64,000 nt of DNA, taken from Pseudomonas sp. ICMP22404. GTDB lineage: Bacteria; Pseudomonadota; Gammaproteobacteria; Pseudomonadales; Pseudomonadaceae. Both the position numbers and the translations under genes were made by a program. The stretch is from the NCBI RefSeq assembly GCF_006227205.1, contig NZ_VCNG01000004.1, forward strand, positions 1 through 64,000, given 5' to 3'. Below are positions 38,585-53,730 of the stretch, piece by piece; within the stretch, counting starts at the first letter, position 1, and every line of letters begins with the position of its first letter. The notes below the pieces were generated by a model. That model was not told the origin of the DNA, made no database searches, and saw only the letters and a program-made list of their open reading frames with translations.

Positions 38585-39841
38585 TTACATGTGCGAGATC
38601 AAGGCATCGCCGAAGCCAGAGGACGACACCAGCTTGGCACCTTCCATCAGGCGTTCGAAGTCATAGGTCACGGTCTTGGCCGAAATCGCGCCATTGGTGC
38701 CCTTGATGATCAGGTCGGCTGCTTCGGTCCACCCCATGTGACGCAGCATCATCTCCGCCGACAGGATCAACGACCCCGGGTTGACCTGGTCCTTGCCCGC
38801 ATACTTGGGCGCGGTACCGTGGGTGGCTTCGAACATCGCCACGGTGTCGGAGAGGTTGGCACCCGGCGCAATACCGATACCGCCCACCTCCGCCGCCAAG
38901 GCGTCGGAGAGGTAGTCGCCGTTCAGGTTGAGGGTGGCGATCACGTCATACTCAGCCGGACGCAGCAGGATCTGCTGGAGCATCGCATCGGCGATGGCGT
39001 CCTTGACCACCACGTTCTTGCCAGTTTTCGGATTCTTGAACTGCATCCACGGTCCGCCGTCGAGCAGCGTGGCGCCAAATTCCTCGGCTGCCACCTCATA
39101 GGCCCACTCCTTGAAGGCACCTTCGGTGAACTTCATGATGTTGCCTTTGTGCACGATGGTCAGCGAATCGCGGTCATTGTCGACCACATATTGCAAGGCC
39201 TTGCGCGCCAGACGCTTGGTGCCCTGTTTGGAGACCGGCTTGACGCCGATGCCGCAATCCTCGTCGAAGCGGATCTTGGTGACACCCATTTCTTCTTTCA
39301 GGAACTTGATGACCTTGGTGGCTTCGGCCGAACCGGCTTTCCATTCGATGCCAGCGTAGATGTCTTCGGAGTTCTCGCGGAAAATCGTCATGTCCACGTC
39401 GCCTGGCTTCTTCACCGGGCTCGGCACGCCTTCGAACCAGCGCACCGGGCGCAGGCAGACATACAGGTCCAACTGCTGACGCAGGGCCACGTTCAACGAA
39501 CGAATACCACCACCGACCGGCGTGGTCAGGGGGCCCTTGATGGAAACCACGTAATCCTTGACCGCATCCAGGGTTTCCTGGGGCAGCCAGGTGTCCTGGT
39601 CGTAGACCTGGGTGGCTTTTTCACCGGCATAGACTTCCATCCAGGAAATCTTGCGCTTGCCGCCGTAGGCCTTCTGAACCGCAGCGTCCACAACCTTGAT
39701 CATGACCGGGCTGATGTCGACACCAATGCCGTCACCTTCGATGAAGGGGATGATCGGGTTGTCGGGAACATTAAGAGAATGGTCTGCATTGACGGTGATT
39801 TTGTCACCGACGGCTGGAACCTGAATCTTTTGATACCCCAT
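38585..39841 (-). CDS. icd: NADP-dependent isocitrate dehydrogenase, homodimeric
   Basis: A 418-residue enzyme oxidising isocitrate to 2-oxoglutarate and CO2 in the TCA cycle. The phosphorylation/substrate loop is [20 protein letters not shown], with the serine that AceK targets in E. coli; [14 protein letters not shown] and [15 protein letters not shown] follow. The NADP site [11 protein letters not shown] is intact. GGAG precedes the ATG at 39841 at seven bases. It diverges from idh, a second isocitrate dehydrogenase of unrelated size. Confidence 0.98.
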   Translation of the reverse strand: MGYQKIQVPAVGDKITVNADHSLNVPDNPIIPFIEGDGIGVDISPVMIKVVDAAVQKAYGGKRKISWMEVYAGEKATQVYDQDTWLPQETLDAVKDYVVSIKGPLTTPVGGGIRSLNVALRQQLDLYVCLRPVRWFEGVPSPVKKPGDVDMTIFRENSEDIYAGIEWKAGSAEATKVIKFLKEEMGVTKIRFDEDCGIGVKPVSKQGTKRLARKALQYVVDNDRDSLTIVHKGNIMKFTEGAFKEWAYEVAAEEFGATLLDGGPWMQFKNPKTGKNVVVKDAIADAMLQQILLRPAEYDVIATLNLNGDYLSDALAAEVGGIGIAPGANLSDTVAMFEATHGTAPKYAGKDQVNPGSLILSAEMMLRHMGWTEAADLIIKGTNGAISAKTVTYDFERLMEGAKLVSSSGFGDALISHM

Positions 39842-42549
<2,708 letters not shown>

Positions 42550-42565
42550 GGTTGTAAGGAAGCAC

Positions 42566-42600
42566 CACAAACCCCGGCCTTGTGCCGGGGTTTGTGTTTC
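42566..42600 (+). terminator. Rho-independent terminator of idh
   Basis: CACAAACCCCGGC pairs exactly with GCCGGGGTTTGTG around a CTTGT loop, 13 base pairs, followed by TTTCC. It lies 17 bases after the idh stop codon. Confidence 0.9.
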
Positions 42601-42653
42601 CAGCCCATTCCCTTCTGGCTGGGGATCAGCTGCAGTTTTTGAATTCACCGCCC

Positions 42654-42746
42654 CTGTGGGAGCGAGCCTGCTCGCGATAGCGGTTTATCATCCAACACTT
42701 GTATTGGCTGACCCACCGCTATCGCGAGCAGGCTCGCTCCCACAGG
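42654..42746. repeat. Inverted REP pair
   Basis: CTGTGGGAGCGAGCCTGCTC and onwards to GCGATAGCGG (42654-42683) and its reverse complement at 42716-42746, with a 32-base spacer. It stands only 36 bp upstream of the NUDIX gene start, hence in its probable leader. Confidence 0.9.
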
Positions 42747-42782
42747 GCTTGTGTTTCACTATTCAAATTTCGAGGAAACCAC

Positions 42783-43229
42783 ATGGATTGGAAACCCCAC
42801 ATCACCGTCGCCACCATCGTCGAGGACAACGGCCGTTTCCTGATGGTGGAGGAATCCAAGGGCGGGCGCGCCGTGCTCAACCAGCCCGCCGGGCACCTGG
42901 ACCCGGACGAGACCCTGGTCGAAGCCGCCGTGCGCGAAACCCTGGAAGAAACCGGCTGGGACGTCGAGCCCACCAGCGTGATCGGCATCTACCTGTACAC
43001 CGCCCCCAGCAATGGCGTGACCTACCAGCGGGTCTGCTTCGCCGCCAAGGCACTCAAACACCACCCCGACTATCAACTGGACGACGGCATCCTGGGCGCC
43101 CGATGGCTGACCCGCGACGAACTGCTCGAACGACGCGACCATTGGCGCAGCGAGCTGATCATCCGTTGCATCGACGATTATCTGGCCGGCCATCGCCACA
43201 GCCTGGCACTGATCCGTCCTTCCCTTTAG
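42783..43229 (+). CDS. NUDIX hydrolase (NudJ-like phosphatase)
   Basis: A 148-residue NUDIX enzyme. The Nudix box is complete: GHLDPDE..(seven residues)..RETLEETGW. Relatives of E. coli NudJ (YmfB), which also lies beside mnmA, hydrolyse nucleoside tri- and diphosphates and thiamine pyrophosphate precursors. GAGGAA lies eight bases before the ATG at 42783; the longer in-frame form starts inside the REP pair and is rejected. mnmA begins 59 bp later. Confidence 0.9.
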   Translation: MDWKPHITVATIVEDNGRFLMVEESKGGRAVLNQPAGHLDPDETLVEAAVRETLEETGWDVEPTSVIGIYLYTAPSNGVTYQRVCFAAKALKHHPDYQLDDGILGARWLTRDELLERRDHWRSELIIRCIDDYLAGHRHSLALIRPSL

Positions 43230-43288
43230 CCTTGCGCGCCCGGGCCTGATAGAATCGCGTCCTTTTTCAAGACACTCATTGAATCCCT

Positions 43289-44413
43289 ATGCGTGATCCA
43301 GCTCCTTCCGGTACCACCAAGAAGCGCGTCATTGTCGGCATGTCCGGCGGCGTGGACTCTTCCGTTTCCGCCCTTCTGCTGATCGAGCAGGGTTATGAGG
43401 TGGAAGGCCTGTTCATGAAGAACTGGGAAGAAGACGACGGAACCGAATACTGCACCGCCATGGACGACCTCGCGGACGCCCAGGCCGTGTGCGACAAGAT
43501 CGGCATCAAGCTGCATACCGCCAACTTCGCCGCCGAGTACTGGGACAACGTGTTCGAGCACTTCCTGGCCGAGTACAAGGCCGGTCGCACACCGAACCCG
43601 GACATCCTCTGCAACCGCGAAATCAAGTTCAAGGCGTTCCTCGACTACGCCATGATGCTGGGCGCCGACCTGATCGCCACCGGTCACTACGTGCGTCGCC
43701 GCGACATCGACGGGCGCACCGAACTGCTCAAGGGCCTGGACCCGAACAAGGACCAGAGCTACTTCCTGCATGCCGTCGGCGGCGAGCAGATTGCCAAGAC
43801 CCTGTTCCCGGTAGGTGAACTGGAAAAGCCCGAAGTCCGGGCCATCGCCGAGAAACACGCCCTCGCCACCGCGAAGAAGAAGGATTCCACCGGGATCTGC
43901 TTCATCGGCGAACGGCGCTTCAGCGATTTCCTCAAGCAATACCTGCCGGCCCAGCCGGGCGAGATCAAGACCACCGAAGGCGAAGTCATCGGCCGCCACC
44001 ATGGCCTGATGTATCACACCATCGGCCAGCGCCAGGGCCTGGGCATCGGCGGGCTGAAAGACGCCGGCGAAGAGCCGTGGTACGTGCTGATCAAGGACCT
44101 GGAACACAACGAGCTGATCGTCGGCCAGGGCAACGACCACCCCTGGCTGTTTTCCCGCGCCCTGCTCGCCTCCGACATCTATTGGGTCAACCCGATCGAC
44201 CTGAGCGAACCGCGCCGCCTGACGGCCAAGGTGCGCTATCGCCAGAGCGACCAGCCCTGCACGCTGGAAAAGACTGCCACGGGCTACCGTGCCACCTTCG
44301 ACGATCCACAACGGGCAGTCACCCCCGGCCAGTCCGTGGTGTTCTACGACGGCGAAATCTGCCTGGGCGGCGGCGTGATCGAAGTCGCAGAGCCATGGAG
44401 CAGCAAGGCATGA
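43289..44413 (+). CDS. mnmA: tRNA-specific 2-thiouridylase MnmA
   Basis: A 374-residue enzyme that adds sulfur to U34 of tRNA-Lys, -Glu and -Gln, using the persulfide brought by TusE. The PP-loop SGGVDSS is at 19-25; catalytic cysteines are Cys109 ([11 protein letters not shown]) and Cys205 ([12 protein letters not shown]). [13 protein letters not shown] marks the C-terminal beta domain. Its TGA overlaps the hflD ATG (ATGA). Its partner genes tusDCBE are 21 kb away in this window. Confidence 0.98.
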   Translation: MRDPAPSGTTKKRVIVGMSGGVDSSVSALLLIEQGYEVEGLFMKNWEEDDGTEYCTAMDDLADAQAVCDKIGIKLHTANFAAEYWDNVFEHFLAEYKAGRTPNPDILCNREIKFKAFLDYAMMLGADLIATGHYVRRRDIDGRTELLKGLDPNKDQSYFLHAVGGEQIAKTLFPVGELEKPEVRAIAEKHALATAKKKDSTGICFIGERRFSDFLKQYLPAQPGEIKTTEGEVIGRHHGLMYHTIGQRQGLGIGGLKDAGEEPWYVLIKDLEHNELIVGQGNDHPWLFSRALLASDIYWVNPIDLSEPRRLTAKVRYRQSDQPCTLEKTATGYRATFDDPQRAVTPGQSVVFYDGEICLGGGVIEVAEPWSSKA

Positions 44414-45033
44414 GCCCGACCCAGGAGCAACTGACGGCGCTGGGCGGTGTGTTTCTGGCCGCAGTGCTGGTGGACCGGATCGCCAAGACCGGCCAGACCT
44501 CCGAGGCCGGCCTGAGCTGCATGCTCGGCAGCCTGCTGGTACGCGACCCCAAGGACACCCTGGAAGTCTACGGCGGCGACGACTTGAACCTGCGTGAAGG
44601 CTATCGCGCGCTGATCGGCGCCCTGGAGCGCGATCCCAGCGCCCTGCAACGCGAGCCGTTGCGCTATGCCCTGTCGATGCTGGGCCTCGAACGCCAGCTC
44701 GCCAAGCGCGATGACCTGCTGGACACCATCGGCAAGCGCCTGCCGCAGATCCAGTCCCAGGTCGAGCACTTCGGCCCCTCTCACGAAAACGTCGTGGCCG
44801 CCTGCGGCGCCCTGTACCAGGACACCTTGAGCACCCTGCGCCAGCGTATCCAGGTGCACGGCGATATGCGCAACCTGCAGCAACCCAGCAACGCCTCGAA
44901 GATTCGCGCCCTGTTGCTGGCGGGCATCCGTTCGGCACGGCTGTGGCGGCAACTGGGCGGGCATCGCTGGCAGTTGGTGATCAGCCGGCGCAAATTGCTG
45001 AAAGAGCTTTACCCGTTGATGCGCAACGAATAA
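44410..45033 (+). CDS. hflD: High-frequency lysogenization protein HflD
   Basis: A 207-residue helical peripheral-membrane protein. In E. coli HflD binds phage lambda CII; its normal cellular role is unclear. The pattern [20 protein letters not shown] and [24 protein letters not shown] is typical. The ATG at 44410 overlaps the mnmA stop by four bases; one at 44395 would add five residues. The mnmA-hflD-purB order is conserved in gamma-proteobacteria. Confidence 0.95.
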   Translation: MSPTQEQLTALGGVFLAAVLVDRIAKTGQTSEAGLSCMLGSLLVRDPKDTLEVYGGDDLNLREGYRALIGALERDPSALQREPLRYALSMLGLERQLAKRDDLLDTIGKRLPQIQSQVEHFGPSHENVVAACGALYQDTLSTLRQRIQVHGDMRNLQQPSNASKIRALLLAGIRSARLWRQLGGHRWQLVISRRKLLKELYPLMRNE

Positions 45034-45069
45034 GTCGCCTCAACTCGTTTTTTACTTCATCACGCGTAA

Positions 45070-46527
<1,458 letters not shown>

Positions 46528-46547
46528 CACACGGCTGCACCCTTGAG

Positions 46548-46575
46548 ACGCCCGGCCGCGCCGGGCGTTTTTATT
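46548..46575 (+). terminator. Rho-independent terminator of purB
   Basis: ACGCCCGG, loop CCGCG, CCGGGCGT and a U-rich TTTTATT, beginning 21 bases after the purB stop. Confidence 0.93.
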
Positions 46576-46611
46576 CGCGTCTGAAAAGTATATTTTTTCA
46601 ATAGGTTACAC

Positions 46612-47778
46612 ATGAATCCTGACATTCCTCTGCAACTCCTGGGCGGTATCACGGCACGGGAGTTCCTGCGTGACTACTGGCAGAAAAAGCCGCTGCTGAT
46701 CCGCCAGGCGATTCCCGACTTCGAAAGCCCGATCGATGCCGACGAACTGGCCGGCTTGGCCCTGGAAGAAGAAGTCGAATCGCGCCTGGTGCTAGAGCAC
46801 GGCGAGCGCCCTTGGGAACTGCGTCGCGGCCCGTTCGCCGAAGACGAATTCAGCAAACTGCCGGAGCGCGACTGGACCCTGCTGGTGCAGGCGGTCGACC
46901 AGTTCGTCCCGGAAGTCAGCGAACTGCTGGAGCACTTCCGCTTCCTGCCGAGCTGGCGCATCGATGACGTGATGATCAGCTTCGCCGCCCCGGGTGGCAG
47001 CGTGGGTCCGCACTTCGACAACTACGACGTGTTCCTGCTGCAAGGCCACGGCAAGCGCAACTGGAAAATCGGCCAGATGTGCGACTCCGACAGCCCGTTG
47101 CTGCCTCACGCCGACCTGCGCATCCTCGCCGACTTCGAGGCCACCGATGAGTGGGTCCTGGAACCGGGCGACATGCTCTACCTGCCGCCACGCCTGGCCC
47201 ATTGCGGCGTGGCCGTGGACGACTGCATGACCTACTCCGTGGGTTTCCGCGCACCGAGCGCCGCCGAAGTGCTGACCCACTTCACCGACTTCCTCAGCCA
47301 GTTCCTGCCGGACGAGGAACGCTACACCGACGCCGACGCGCGCCCGGTGAGCGATCCGCACCAGATCCAGCACGACGCCCTCGACCGCCTCAAGGGTTTG
47401 CTGGCCGAGCACATGAGCGACGAACGCCTGTTGCTGACCTGGTTCGGCCAGTTCATGACCGAGCCACGCTACCCGGAACTGGTGGTTGGCCCGGAACTGG
47501 AAGAGGACGACTTGCTGGCCGGCCTGGAACAAGGCGCCGTGATCATCCGCAACCCGAGCGCGCGCCTGGCCTGGTCGGAAGTCGACGACGACCTGCTGCT
47601 GTTCGCCAGCGGCCAGAGCCGCTACCTGCCGGGCAAGCTGCGCGAGCTGCTGAAAATGATCTGCGCGGCCGATGCCCTGCACATTGAAAACCTCGGCCCA
47701 TGGTTGGCCGACGAAGACGGCCGCGGCCTGATCTGCGAGCTGGTCAAACAAGGCAGCCTGGGGTTCGCCGATGAATAA
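46612..47778 (+). CDS. roxA: Cupin/JmjC-like ribosomal oxygenase RoxA (YcfD; L16 arginine hydroxylase)
   Basis: A 388-residue iron(II)/2-oxoglutarate oxygenase. E. coli YcfD hydroxylates an arginine of ribosomal protein L16. The double-stranded beta-helix holds the metal ligands His134 and Asp136 in GPHFDNYDVF and the distal His197 in LPPRLAHCG. The C-terminal dimerisation and winged-helix parts are present, as length 388 shows. It overlaps the next gene (GNAT) by eight bases and starts after the purB terminator. Confidence 0.93.
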   Translation: MNPDIPLQLLGGITAREFLRDYWQKKPLLIRQAIPDFESPIDADELAGLALEEEVESRLVLEHGERPWELRRGPFAEDEFSKLPERDWTLLVQAVDQFVPEVSELLEHFRFLPSWRIDDVMISFAAPGGSVGPHFDNYDVFLLQGHGKRNWKIGQMCDSDSPLLPHADLRILADFEATDEWVLEPGDMLYLPPRLAHCGVAVDDCMTYSVGFRAPSAAEVLTHFTDFLSQFLPDEERYTDADARPVSDPHQIQHDALDRLKGLLAEHMSDERLLLTWFGQFMTEPRYPELVVGPELEEDDLLAGLEQGAVIIRNPSARLAWSEVDDDLLLFASGQSRYLPGKLRELLKMICAADALHIENLGPWLADEDGRGLICELVKQGSLGFADE

Positions 47779-48196
47779 AATCCACGTTCGTGTCGCAGAC
47801 TGGCAAAAGGATAACGCCGAGATCCGGCGCATTCGTGAGAGCGTGTTCATTGTCGAGCAGTCCGTCCCGCCCGAGCTGGAATGGGATGCCGACGATCAGG
47901 GCGCGGTGCACTTCCTTGCCTTCGAAGGCGACTTCCCCATCGGCACCGCACGCCTGCTGACCGACGGTCATATTGGCCGCGTCTCGGTGCTCAAGGACTG
48001 GCGCGGCCTGAAAGTGGGCGATGCCCTGATGCACGCACTGATCGCCGAAGCCGAGAAACGCGGGCTCAAGCAACAGAAGCTCAGCGCCCAGGTGCATGCC
48101 ACGCCGTTCTATGAGCGATTGGGTTTTGCGGTGGTCAGCGAGGAGTTCCTGGAAGCCGGGATTCCCCATGTGGATATGGTGCGGCATTCGGCTTGA
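47771..48196 (+). CDS. GNAT family N-acetyltransferase (ElaA/YjcF-like)
   Basis: A 141-residue acetyltransferase. IRRIRESVFIVEQSVPPELEWDADDQGAVHF is the N-terminal signature of the YjcF/ElaA subgroup; the acetyl-CoA region is IGRVSVLKDWRGLKVGDALM and the end FYERLGFAVVSEEFLEAGIPHVDM. It overlaps roxA by eight bases, so it is translated from the same message. Substrate not known. Confidence 0.9.
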   Translation: MNKIHVRVADWQKDNAEIRRIRESVFIVEQSVPPELEWDADDQGAVHFLAFEGDFPIGTARLLTDGHIGRVSVLKDWRGLKVGDALMHALIAEAEKRGLKQQKLSAQVHATPFYERLGFAVVSEEFLEAGIPHVDMVRHSA

Positions 48197-48211
48197 TACC
48201 ACGGCGCAGCC

Positions 48212-48302
48212 TTCGCGAGCAGGCTCGCTCCCACAGAATCAGTGGTGTTCATGTAATTTGTGCACACTCGACCTCGATGTGGGAGCGAGCCTGCTCGCGA
48301 AG
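48212..48302. repeat. Inverted REP pair
   Basis: TTCGCGAGCAGGCTCGCTCC with CACA (48212-48235) faces its reverse complement at 48278-48302. It follows the roxA-GNAT operon and precedes its terminator. Confidence 0.9.
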
Positions 48303-48319
48303 AGGCCCTGAAGCGTAAG

Positions 48320-48353
48320 AAACGCCCCGCCATCCACCGATGCCGGGGCGTTT
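48320..48353 (+). terminator. Rho-independent terminator after the roxA operon
   Basis: AAACGCCCCG pairs with CGGGGCGTTT across a 14-base loop and ends in TTTT. It follows the REP pair and would end transcripts coming from roxA. Confidence 0.8.
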
Positions 48354-48431
48354 TGCCGTCTATCATTCAACTTGCCCCACCCTGGGCCGACAAACTGGCA
48401 ATATCAAGCCTTTGTCCCGCGGAGAAATGGA

Positions 48432-49193
48432 ATGTCGCTACGCACCCTCCTGGCCACCCTGCTGCTCGGCTGCAGCCTGTCGGTCATGGCCGATACGCAA
48501 ATCGTACCGCTGAATTACCGCACCAGCGCCGACCTGCTTCCGGTGGCGCAGAACTTCATCGGCAAAGATGGCCAGGTCAGCGCCTATGGCAATCAACTGA
48601 TCGTCAATGCCGAGCCCGGCAAAATCGAAGAGCTCCGGCAGTTCCTCGCGCAACTGGACACCGCCCCCAAGCGTCTGCTGATCACGGTCGACACCAACGA
48701 AAACAACCTGCAAGGCGATCAGGGGTACTCCATCAACGGCGCGGCACCCAGCCAGACCCGCATCATCAACCGCAGCACGGCCAGCCGTGACGGTGGCGTG
48801 CAACAGGTACAAGCCAGCGAAGGTCAACCGGCGCTGATCCAAATCGGCCAGAGCGTACCGTTCACCAGCAACCAGACCGACACCTACGGTCGCATGCAAA
48901 GCCAGACCGAATACCGCAACGTCACCCAGGGTTTCTATGTCACGGCGAGCGTCACCGGCGAGACCGTTCATCTGAGCATCAGTACCAACCGTGACCGCAT
49001 GAGCCAGGAACGTCCCGATGTAGTGAACGTTCAGAGTACCGATACAACTGTCAGCGGACGGCTGGGTGAATGGATCACCCTGGCGGGCGTGAATCGTCAG
49101 ACCCAAGCCGATAAACAGGGCCTTACCCGCAGCTACTCGACACAAGGCCGCGACGACATGATTCTGCGGGTCAAAGTCGACACCCTGAACTGA
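48432..49193 (+). CDS. Secretin-like short protein (N-domain plus partial core)
   Basis: A 253-residue exported protein: signal peptide with cleavage after Ala20 (VMA/DTQ). Residues 23-80 match the secretin short N-domain pattern (IVPLNYRTSADLLPVAQNFI ... LIVNAEPGKIEELRQFLAQLDT). Residues 131-220 recall a secretin core: GQPALIQIGQSVPF, then VTGETVHLSIST and a late VSGRLGEWITLAGV like the dGq.v.lgGl end of GspD/PilQ. It is far too short to form the outer-membrane gate. GGAG lies seven bases before the ATG. No secretion genes are adjacent. Function unknown. Confidence 0.8.
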   Translation: MSLRTLLATLLLGCSLSVMADTQIVPLNYRTSADLLPVAQNFIGKDGQVSAYGNQLIVNAEPGKIEELRQFLAQLDTAPKRLLITVDTNENNLQGDQGYSINGAAPSQTRIINRSTASRDGGVQQVQASEGQPALIQIGQSVPFTSNQTDTYGRMQSQTEYRNVTQGFYVTASVTGETVHLSISTNRDRMSQERPDVVNVQSTDTTVSGRLGEWITLAGVNRQTQADKQGLTRSYSTQGRDDMILRVKVDTLN

Positions 49194-49685
49194 AGCACCA
49201 AAAACTGACTGATGAGTCGTATTAGACCAAAGATGTAGTGCCACAAAAAAAGCACTACAAAACGTTTGACGAGCCAAAAAACCGAAGGCATGATGGCCTC
49301 GCTCCCGCTAATCAGGGGCCCTGGCAAGGGCCTTCGGGTCGCCGCTTGCAACTACCCCGCAAGCCGATTCGTGTCTGTACCGCCCACAAGGTGTGTTTGA
49401 CGAGGTTGCGACTGGAACGAAGTTGTCCCGAGGGACGGAAGCGTAACTAGGTAACCCGGCATCACTCTGAGTTCGTACAAGGGCCCACGACGCCCGAATG
49501 CGCCCGCAGTCCGCCTCTACCTGCTCACTTTCCCCTCGAGCCCATCGTTCATCCCGTCGCCTCCCCGCCTGAACCGACTTGTATGCCCGGCCCCCTGGCC
49601 AGCGAGCAGCCTTCTTCGCCAACGACTGGCGGATCGGCAGGAGCAGGAATCTTCCACACCCGACGATGCGACGAGGTTTATTTCC
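49194..49685. promoter_or_regulatory. Long upstream region of aceA
   Basis: A 492-bp stretch with no convincing coding frame and with lower strand-wise codon bias than genes nearby. Near 49421-49458 it has GTCCCGAGGGAC, a small exact palindrome, followed by a direct repeat GTAAC-TAG-GTAAC. TTGACG at 49397-49402 may be a -35 but lacks a fitting -10. Probably it holds the regulated aceA promoter and a long leader; nothing finer can be supported. Confidence 0.4.
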
Positions 49686-51011
<1,326 letters not shown>

Positions 51012-51069
51012 TCGATGGGTAACGGCCCTTGCGGACCGAATAAAAGCTAACCGCAAAGCCGACGATCTG

Positions 51070-51098
51070 AAGCCCCGACTGGTTCGGGGCTTTTTTTT
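51070..51098 (+). terminator. Rho-independent terminator of aceA
   Basis: AAGCCCCGA, loop CTGGT, TCGGGGCTT followed by a run of eight T. It is placed for aceA; leftward reading gives no U-run, so it does not serve the chemoreceptor gene equally. Confidence 0.93.
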
Positions 51099-51106
51099 CG
51101 CCGTTT

Positions 51107-53029
51107 TTACACCTTGAAGTGACTGACCAGTTGCTGCAACTGGTTACCCAGGCGCGCCAGCTCGATGCTGGAAGCGGCGGTTTCTTCGCTGGCCGAGGCG
51201 GTCTGTTCGGATACATCGCGCACGCTCAGGATACTGCGACTGATGTCCTCGGCCACCGAGCTTTGTTGCACCGCAGCAGCGGCAATCTGCTGGTTCATGG
51301 CCTGGATGCCAGAAACCGCCTGGGTGATGTTGCCCAGGGAGATGCCAGCCTTGCCGGCCAATTCCACACTACTGTCGGTCAGTTCGCGGCTATTTCGCAT
51401 GATGCTCGACACCTGGCGCGTGCCGTTCTGCAAGCCCGCCACCAGGCTTTCAATCTCTTCGGTGGAATGCTGGGTACGCTGGGCCAGCCCACGTACTTCG
51501 TCGGCGACCACCGCAAAACCGCGCCCGGCGTCACCCGCGCGAGCAGCCTCAATGGCGGCGTTAAGGGCCAACAAGTTGGTCTGCTCAGCCACCGCCTTGA
51601 TCACGTCCATGATCTTGCCGATGCGCGCGCTTTCTTGCTCCAAGTCATCCATGGCATCGACGGAGCGCCCGACTTCGCTGGCCAAGCGCTCGATCTGAAC
51701 GATGGCCTGCGCGACGACCTGGTCGCCAATACGGGCCTGTGCATCGGCCTCTGAGGCGACCGTACAAGCCTGCTCGGCATTACGCGCGACTTCATGCACG
51801 GTGGCGGACATTTCGTGCATGGCGGTAGCCACCTGGTCGGTCTCGGTCTTCTGACTATTGACCCCGGCACTGGTCTGCTCGGTGACGGCCGATAACTCTT
51901 CGGCGGCGCTGGCGATCTGAGTGACGCCATCGCGGATACCACCGATCAGGTCGCGCAACGTGGTGCCCATGCGCTGGATGCCTTGCTGCAAGACACCCAG
52001 TTCATCACTACGGGTCACGACCATGTCTTGCGTGAGATCACCTGCTGCAATGCGATCGACCACAGCCAAGGTGTCCTGCAACGGCCGCGTAATCTGGCGA
52101 GTGATGATCATGGCCGCAAGGATCCCCAACAGCATCGCCAAGGCCGTACAGCTCAGTTGCAGGATGCGGGCCTGGGCGCTGTCTTCGTCACGGGAGACCA
52201 GTTGGCTGGCATACATTTCTTCAGACAGACGGGTAATGGTCTCGCCCAAATCGATGGTGTCCTGCACAGCCTTCTCAATGGCCTGGTTGCTGGCGGTGAA
52301 ATTCTGCACCGAACGGCGGTAGGCAATCAGTGCGGTTTCCAGCTGCCTGATGGTGTCGGCATAGGCCGGGCCGAAAGCGCCATTGAGGGTTTCAATGCCC
52401 TTGAGCGCATTTTCGATCTGGCGGTTGGCGGCTTGTTCGGTGGTGCTGTTGGGGTTGCCGGTGTAGCCACGCACCTCATAGCGCACCAAGGCCACGTCCT
52501 CCTTGGCCTTGAGGATGATCCTGTACAACTCGAACCGTCGCTCATCCGAAGCAGGCATTGCTTCTACATCATTGATGACCTTGGCAATCAGCGCGGCCCC
52601 CTTGACCGCATTGACACCCATCTCCTTGCGCATGGCTGCGTCATTGCGATAAGCCTCGCGCATCGCATTCAGTGCCACTTGATACTGCGTGCTGGCCTGC
52701 TCGATCAGCGCAAGTTTTTTCAGGTTTTCAGCTTTCTTCAACTCGCTTGCAAGGCTTTTCTGCTTGGCGACAAACTGCTCCAGCGCCGCCTGGATCAATG
52801 CCCCCTTTTGTTCATCGCCCTTGTCCAGTTGGTATTGCAAGCGAGCCCTGCGCAGGAGATCAAGACGGTTGCCGAGTTCGGTAATGCTGGTCATTCGATC
52901 AGTGCGCTCAATCATTTTTCCCAGGCTGAACCAGCCGGTCGCGGCAAGGACAGCGGTCAGAAGCAGCACAACGGCAAAGCCCAAAGCCAACTTGAGCATG
53001 ACGCTAATATTCGCGAGCCAAGAATTCAT
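51107..53029 (-). CDS. Methyl-accepting chemotaxis protein with HBM-type sensor domain
   Basis: A 640-residue chemoreceptor. One membrane helix (about 12-33), a 250-residue all-helical periplasmic domain with the long four-helix pattern of HBM (helical bimodular) domains, a second helix (about 290-310), HAMP, and a signalling hairpin with the invariant [21 protein letters not shown]. The known HBM receptor McpS of P. putida senses TCA-cycle acids, so malate, succinate or similar are candidate ligands. There is no C-terminal CheR-binding pentapeptide. AAAGGAATG precedes the ATG. Confidence 0.9.
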   Translation of the reverse strand: MNSWLANISVMLKLALGFAVVLLLTAVLAATGWFSLGKMIERTDRMTSITELGNRLDLLRRARLQYQLDKGDEQKGALIQAALEQFVAKQKSLASELKKAENLKKLALIEQASTQYQVALNAMREAYRNDAAMRKEMGVNAVKGAALIAKVINDVEAMPASDERRFELYRIILKAKEDVALVRYEVRGYTGNPNSTTEQAANRQIENALKGIETLNGAFGPAYADTIRQLETALIAYRRSVQNFTASNQAIEKAVQDTIDLGETITRLSEEMYASQLVSRDEDSAQARILQLSCTALAMLLGILAAMIITRQITRPLQDTLAVVDRIAAGDLTQDMVVTRSDELGVLQQGIQRMGTTLRDLIGGIRDGVTQIASAAEELSAVTEQTSAGVNSQKTETDQVATAMHEMSATVHEVARNAEQACTVASEADAQARIGDQVVAQAIVQIERLASEVGRSVDAMDDLEQESARIGKIMDVIKAVAEQTNLLALNAAIEAARAGDAGRGFAVVADEVRGLAQRTQHSTEEIESLVAGLQNGTRQVSSIMRNSRELTDSSVELAGKAGISLGNITQAVSGIQAMNQQIAAAAVQQSSVAEDISRSILSVRDVSEQTASASEETAASSIELARLGNQLQQLVSHFKV

Positions 53030-53730
53030 GACATTCCTTTGGTAATCAGCCGCGAACGATGAAGCTGACGCAGCTATGAAGGGAGCGATTGTCTAACCGG
53101 CATTGATATAGATGATTAGATGAGTGAATCGCAAAGATAGCTATTTGCCATCAATCCTTCAAGGCTCTAGACCAGGCCTCGTGCCGATTTTTGCTGGCAA
53201 AGAGCTTTTGCTTGATGCCCCAATGCCCCGAGACCGCGTTGCTGACAGCGCGAACAAGCCTGGCTTCCACGGGAGCGGCCATCATGCAGATCCAACCCTT
53301 ACCGAGCCCTTCCCTTCGACGCGCCCATAGAAAAATTGATCGAACGCAGTAACAGGCAGTCTGAAAAAGAGTAAAACGGCCGGCGCTGACAATTGCAGTA
53401 GCCACCCTGTAAGAAAAGTTCTCAGCTACTGCACCGGGTTATTGATGAAAAGCCCGGACAAACAATAATAATTATCATTTGAAAGGCATTATCATTGTTA
53501 CAGCGCACACGAAATAAAGTCGATGATTTATCGGCCAATGCCCGCTGGGCCTGGGCTGCGCAGCCTTGGAGGTGCGCTATGTCCTTATTCCATTAAATAA
53601 TTTCGCTATAGGAATTTTACTTGCCCGGTGTTTAGCCATAAAATCACCGCGATTGATTGCTGCGACATATCGTCACTGCGTTATTTCTTTCAAGCTCAGA
53701 GGCCTTTGCCCTCTGTTAAGGATTTCCAGC
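53030..53730. other. 700-bp non-coding region before nuoA with a Fur-box candidate
   Basis: No frame here is convincing. The right half is AT-rich, unlike the rest of the window. At 53463-53477 CAATAAT-A-ATTATCA matches the 7-1-7 Fur site TGATAAT-n-ATTATCA at 12 of 14 positions, and a second ATTATCA lies 17 bp on (53488-53494). At 53568-53573 GGAGGTG and an ATG at 53580 open a five-codon frame. The nuo promoter presumably lies in the last 150 bp, but no clear -35/-10 pair is seen. Confidence 0.55.

Noticed and set aside
53151..53405. A possible 84-residue minus-strand protein in the gap before nuoA
   Set aside because: No ribosome site, no signal or domain pattern, and it fills only part of a region whose composition is non-coding; not enough to call.
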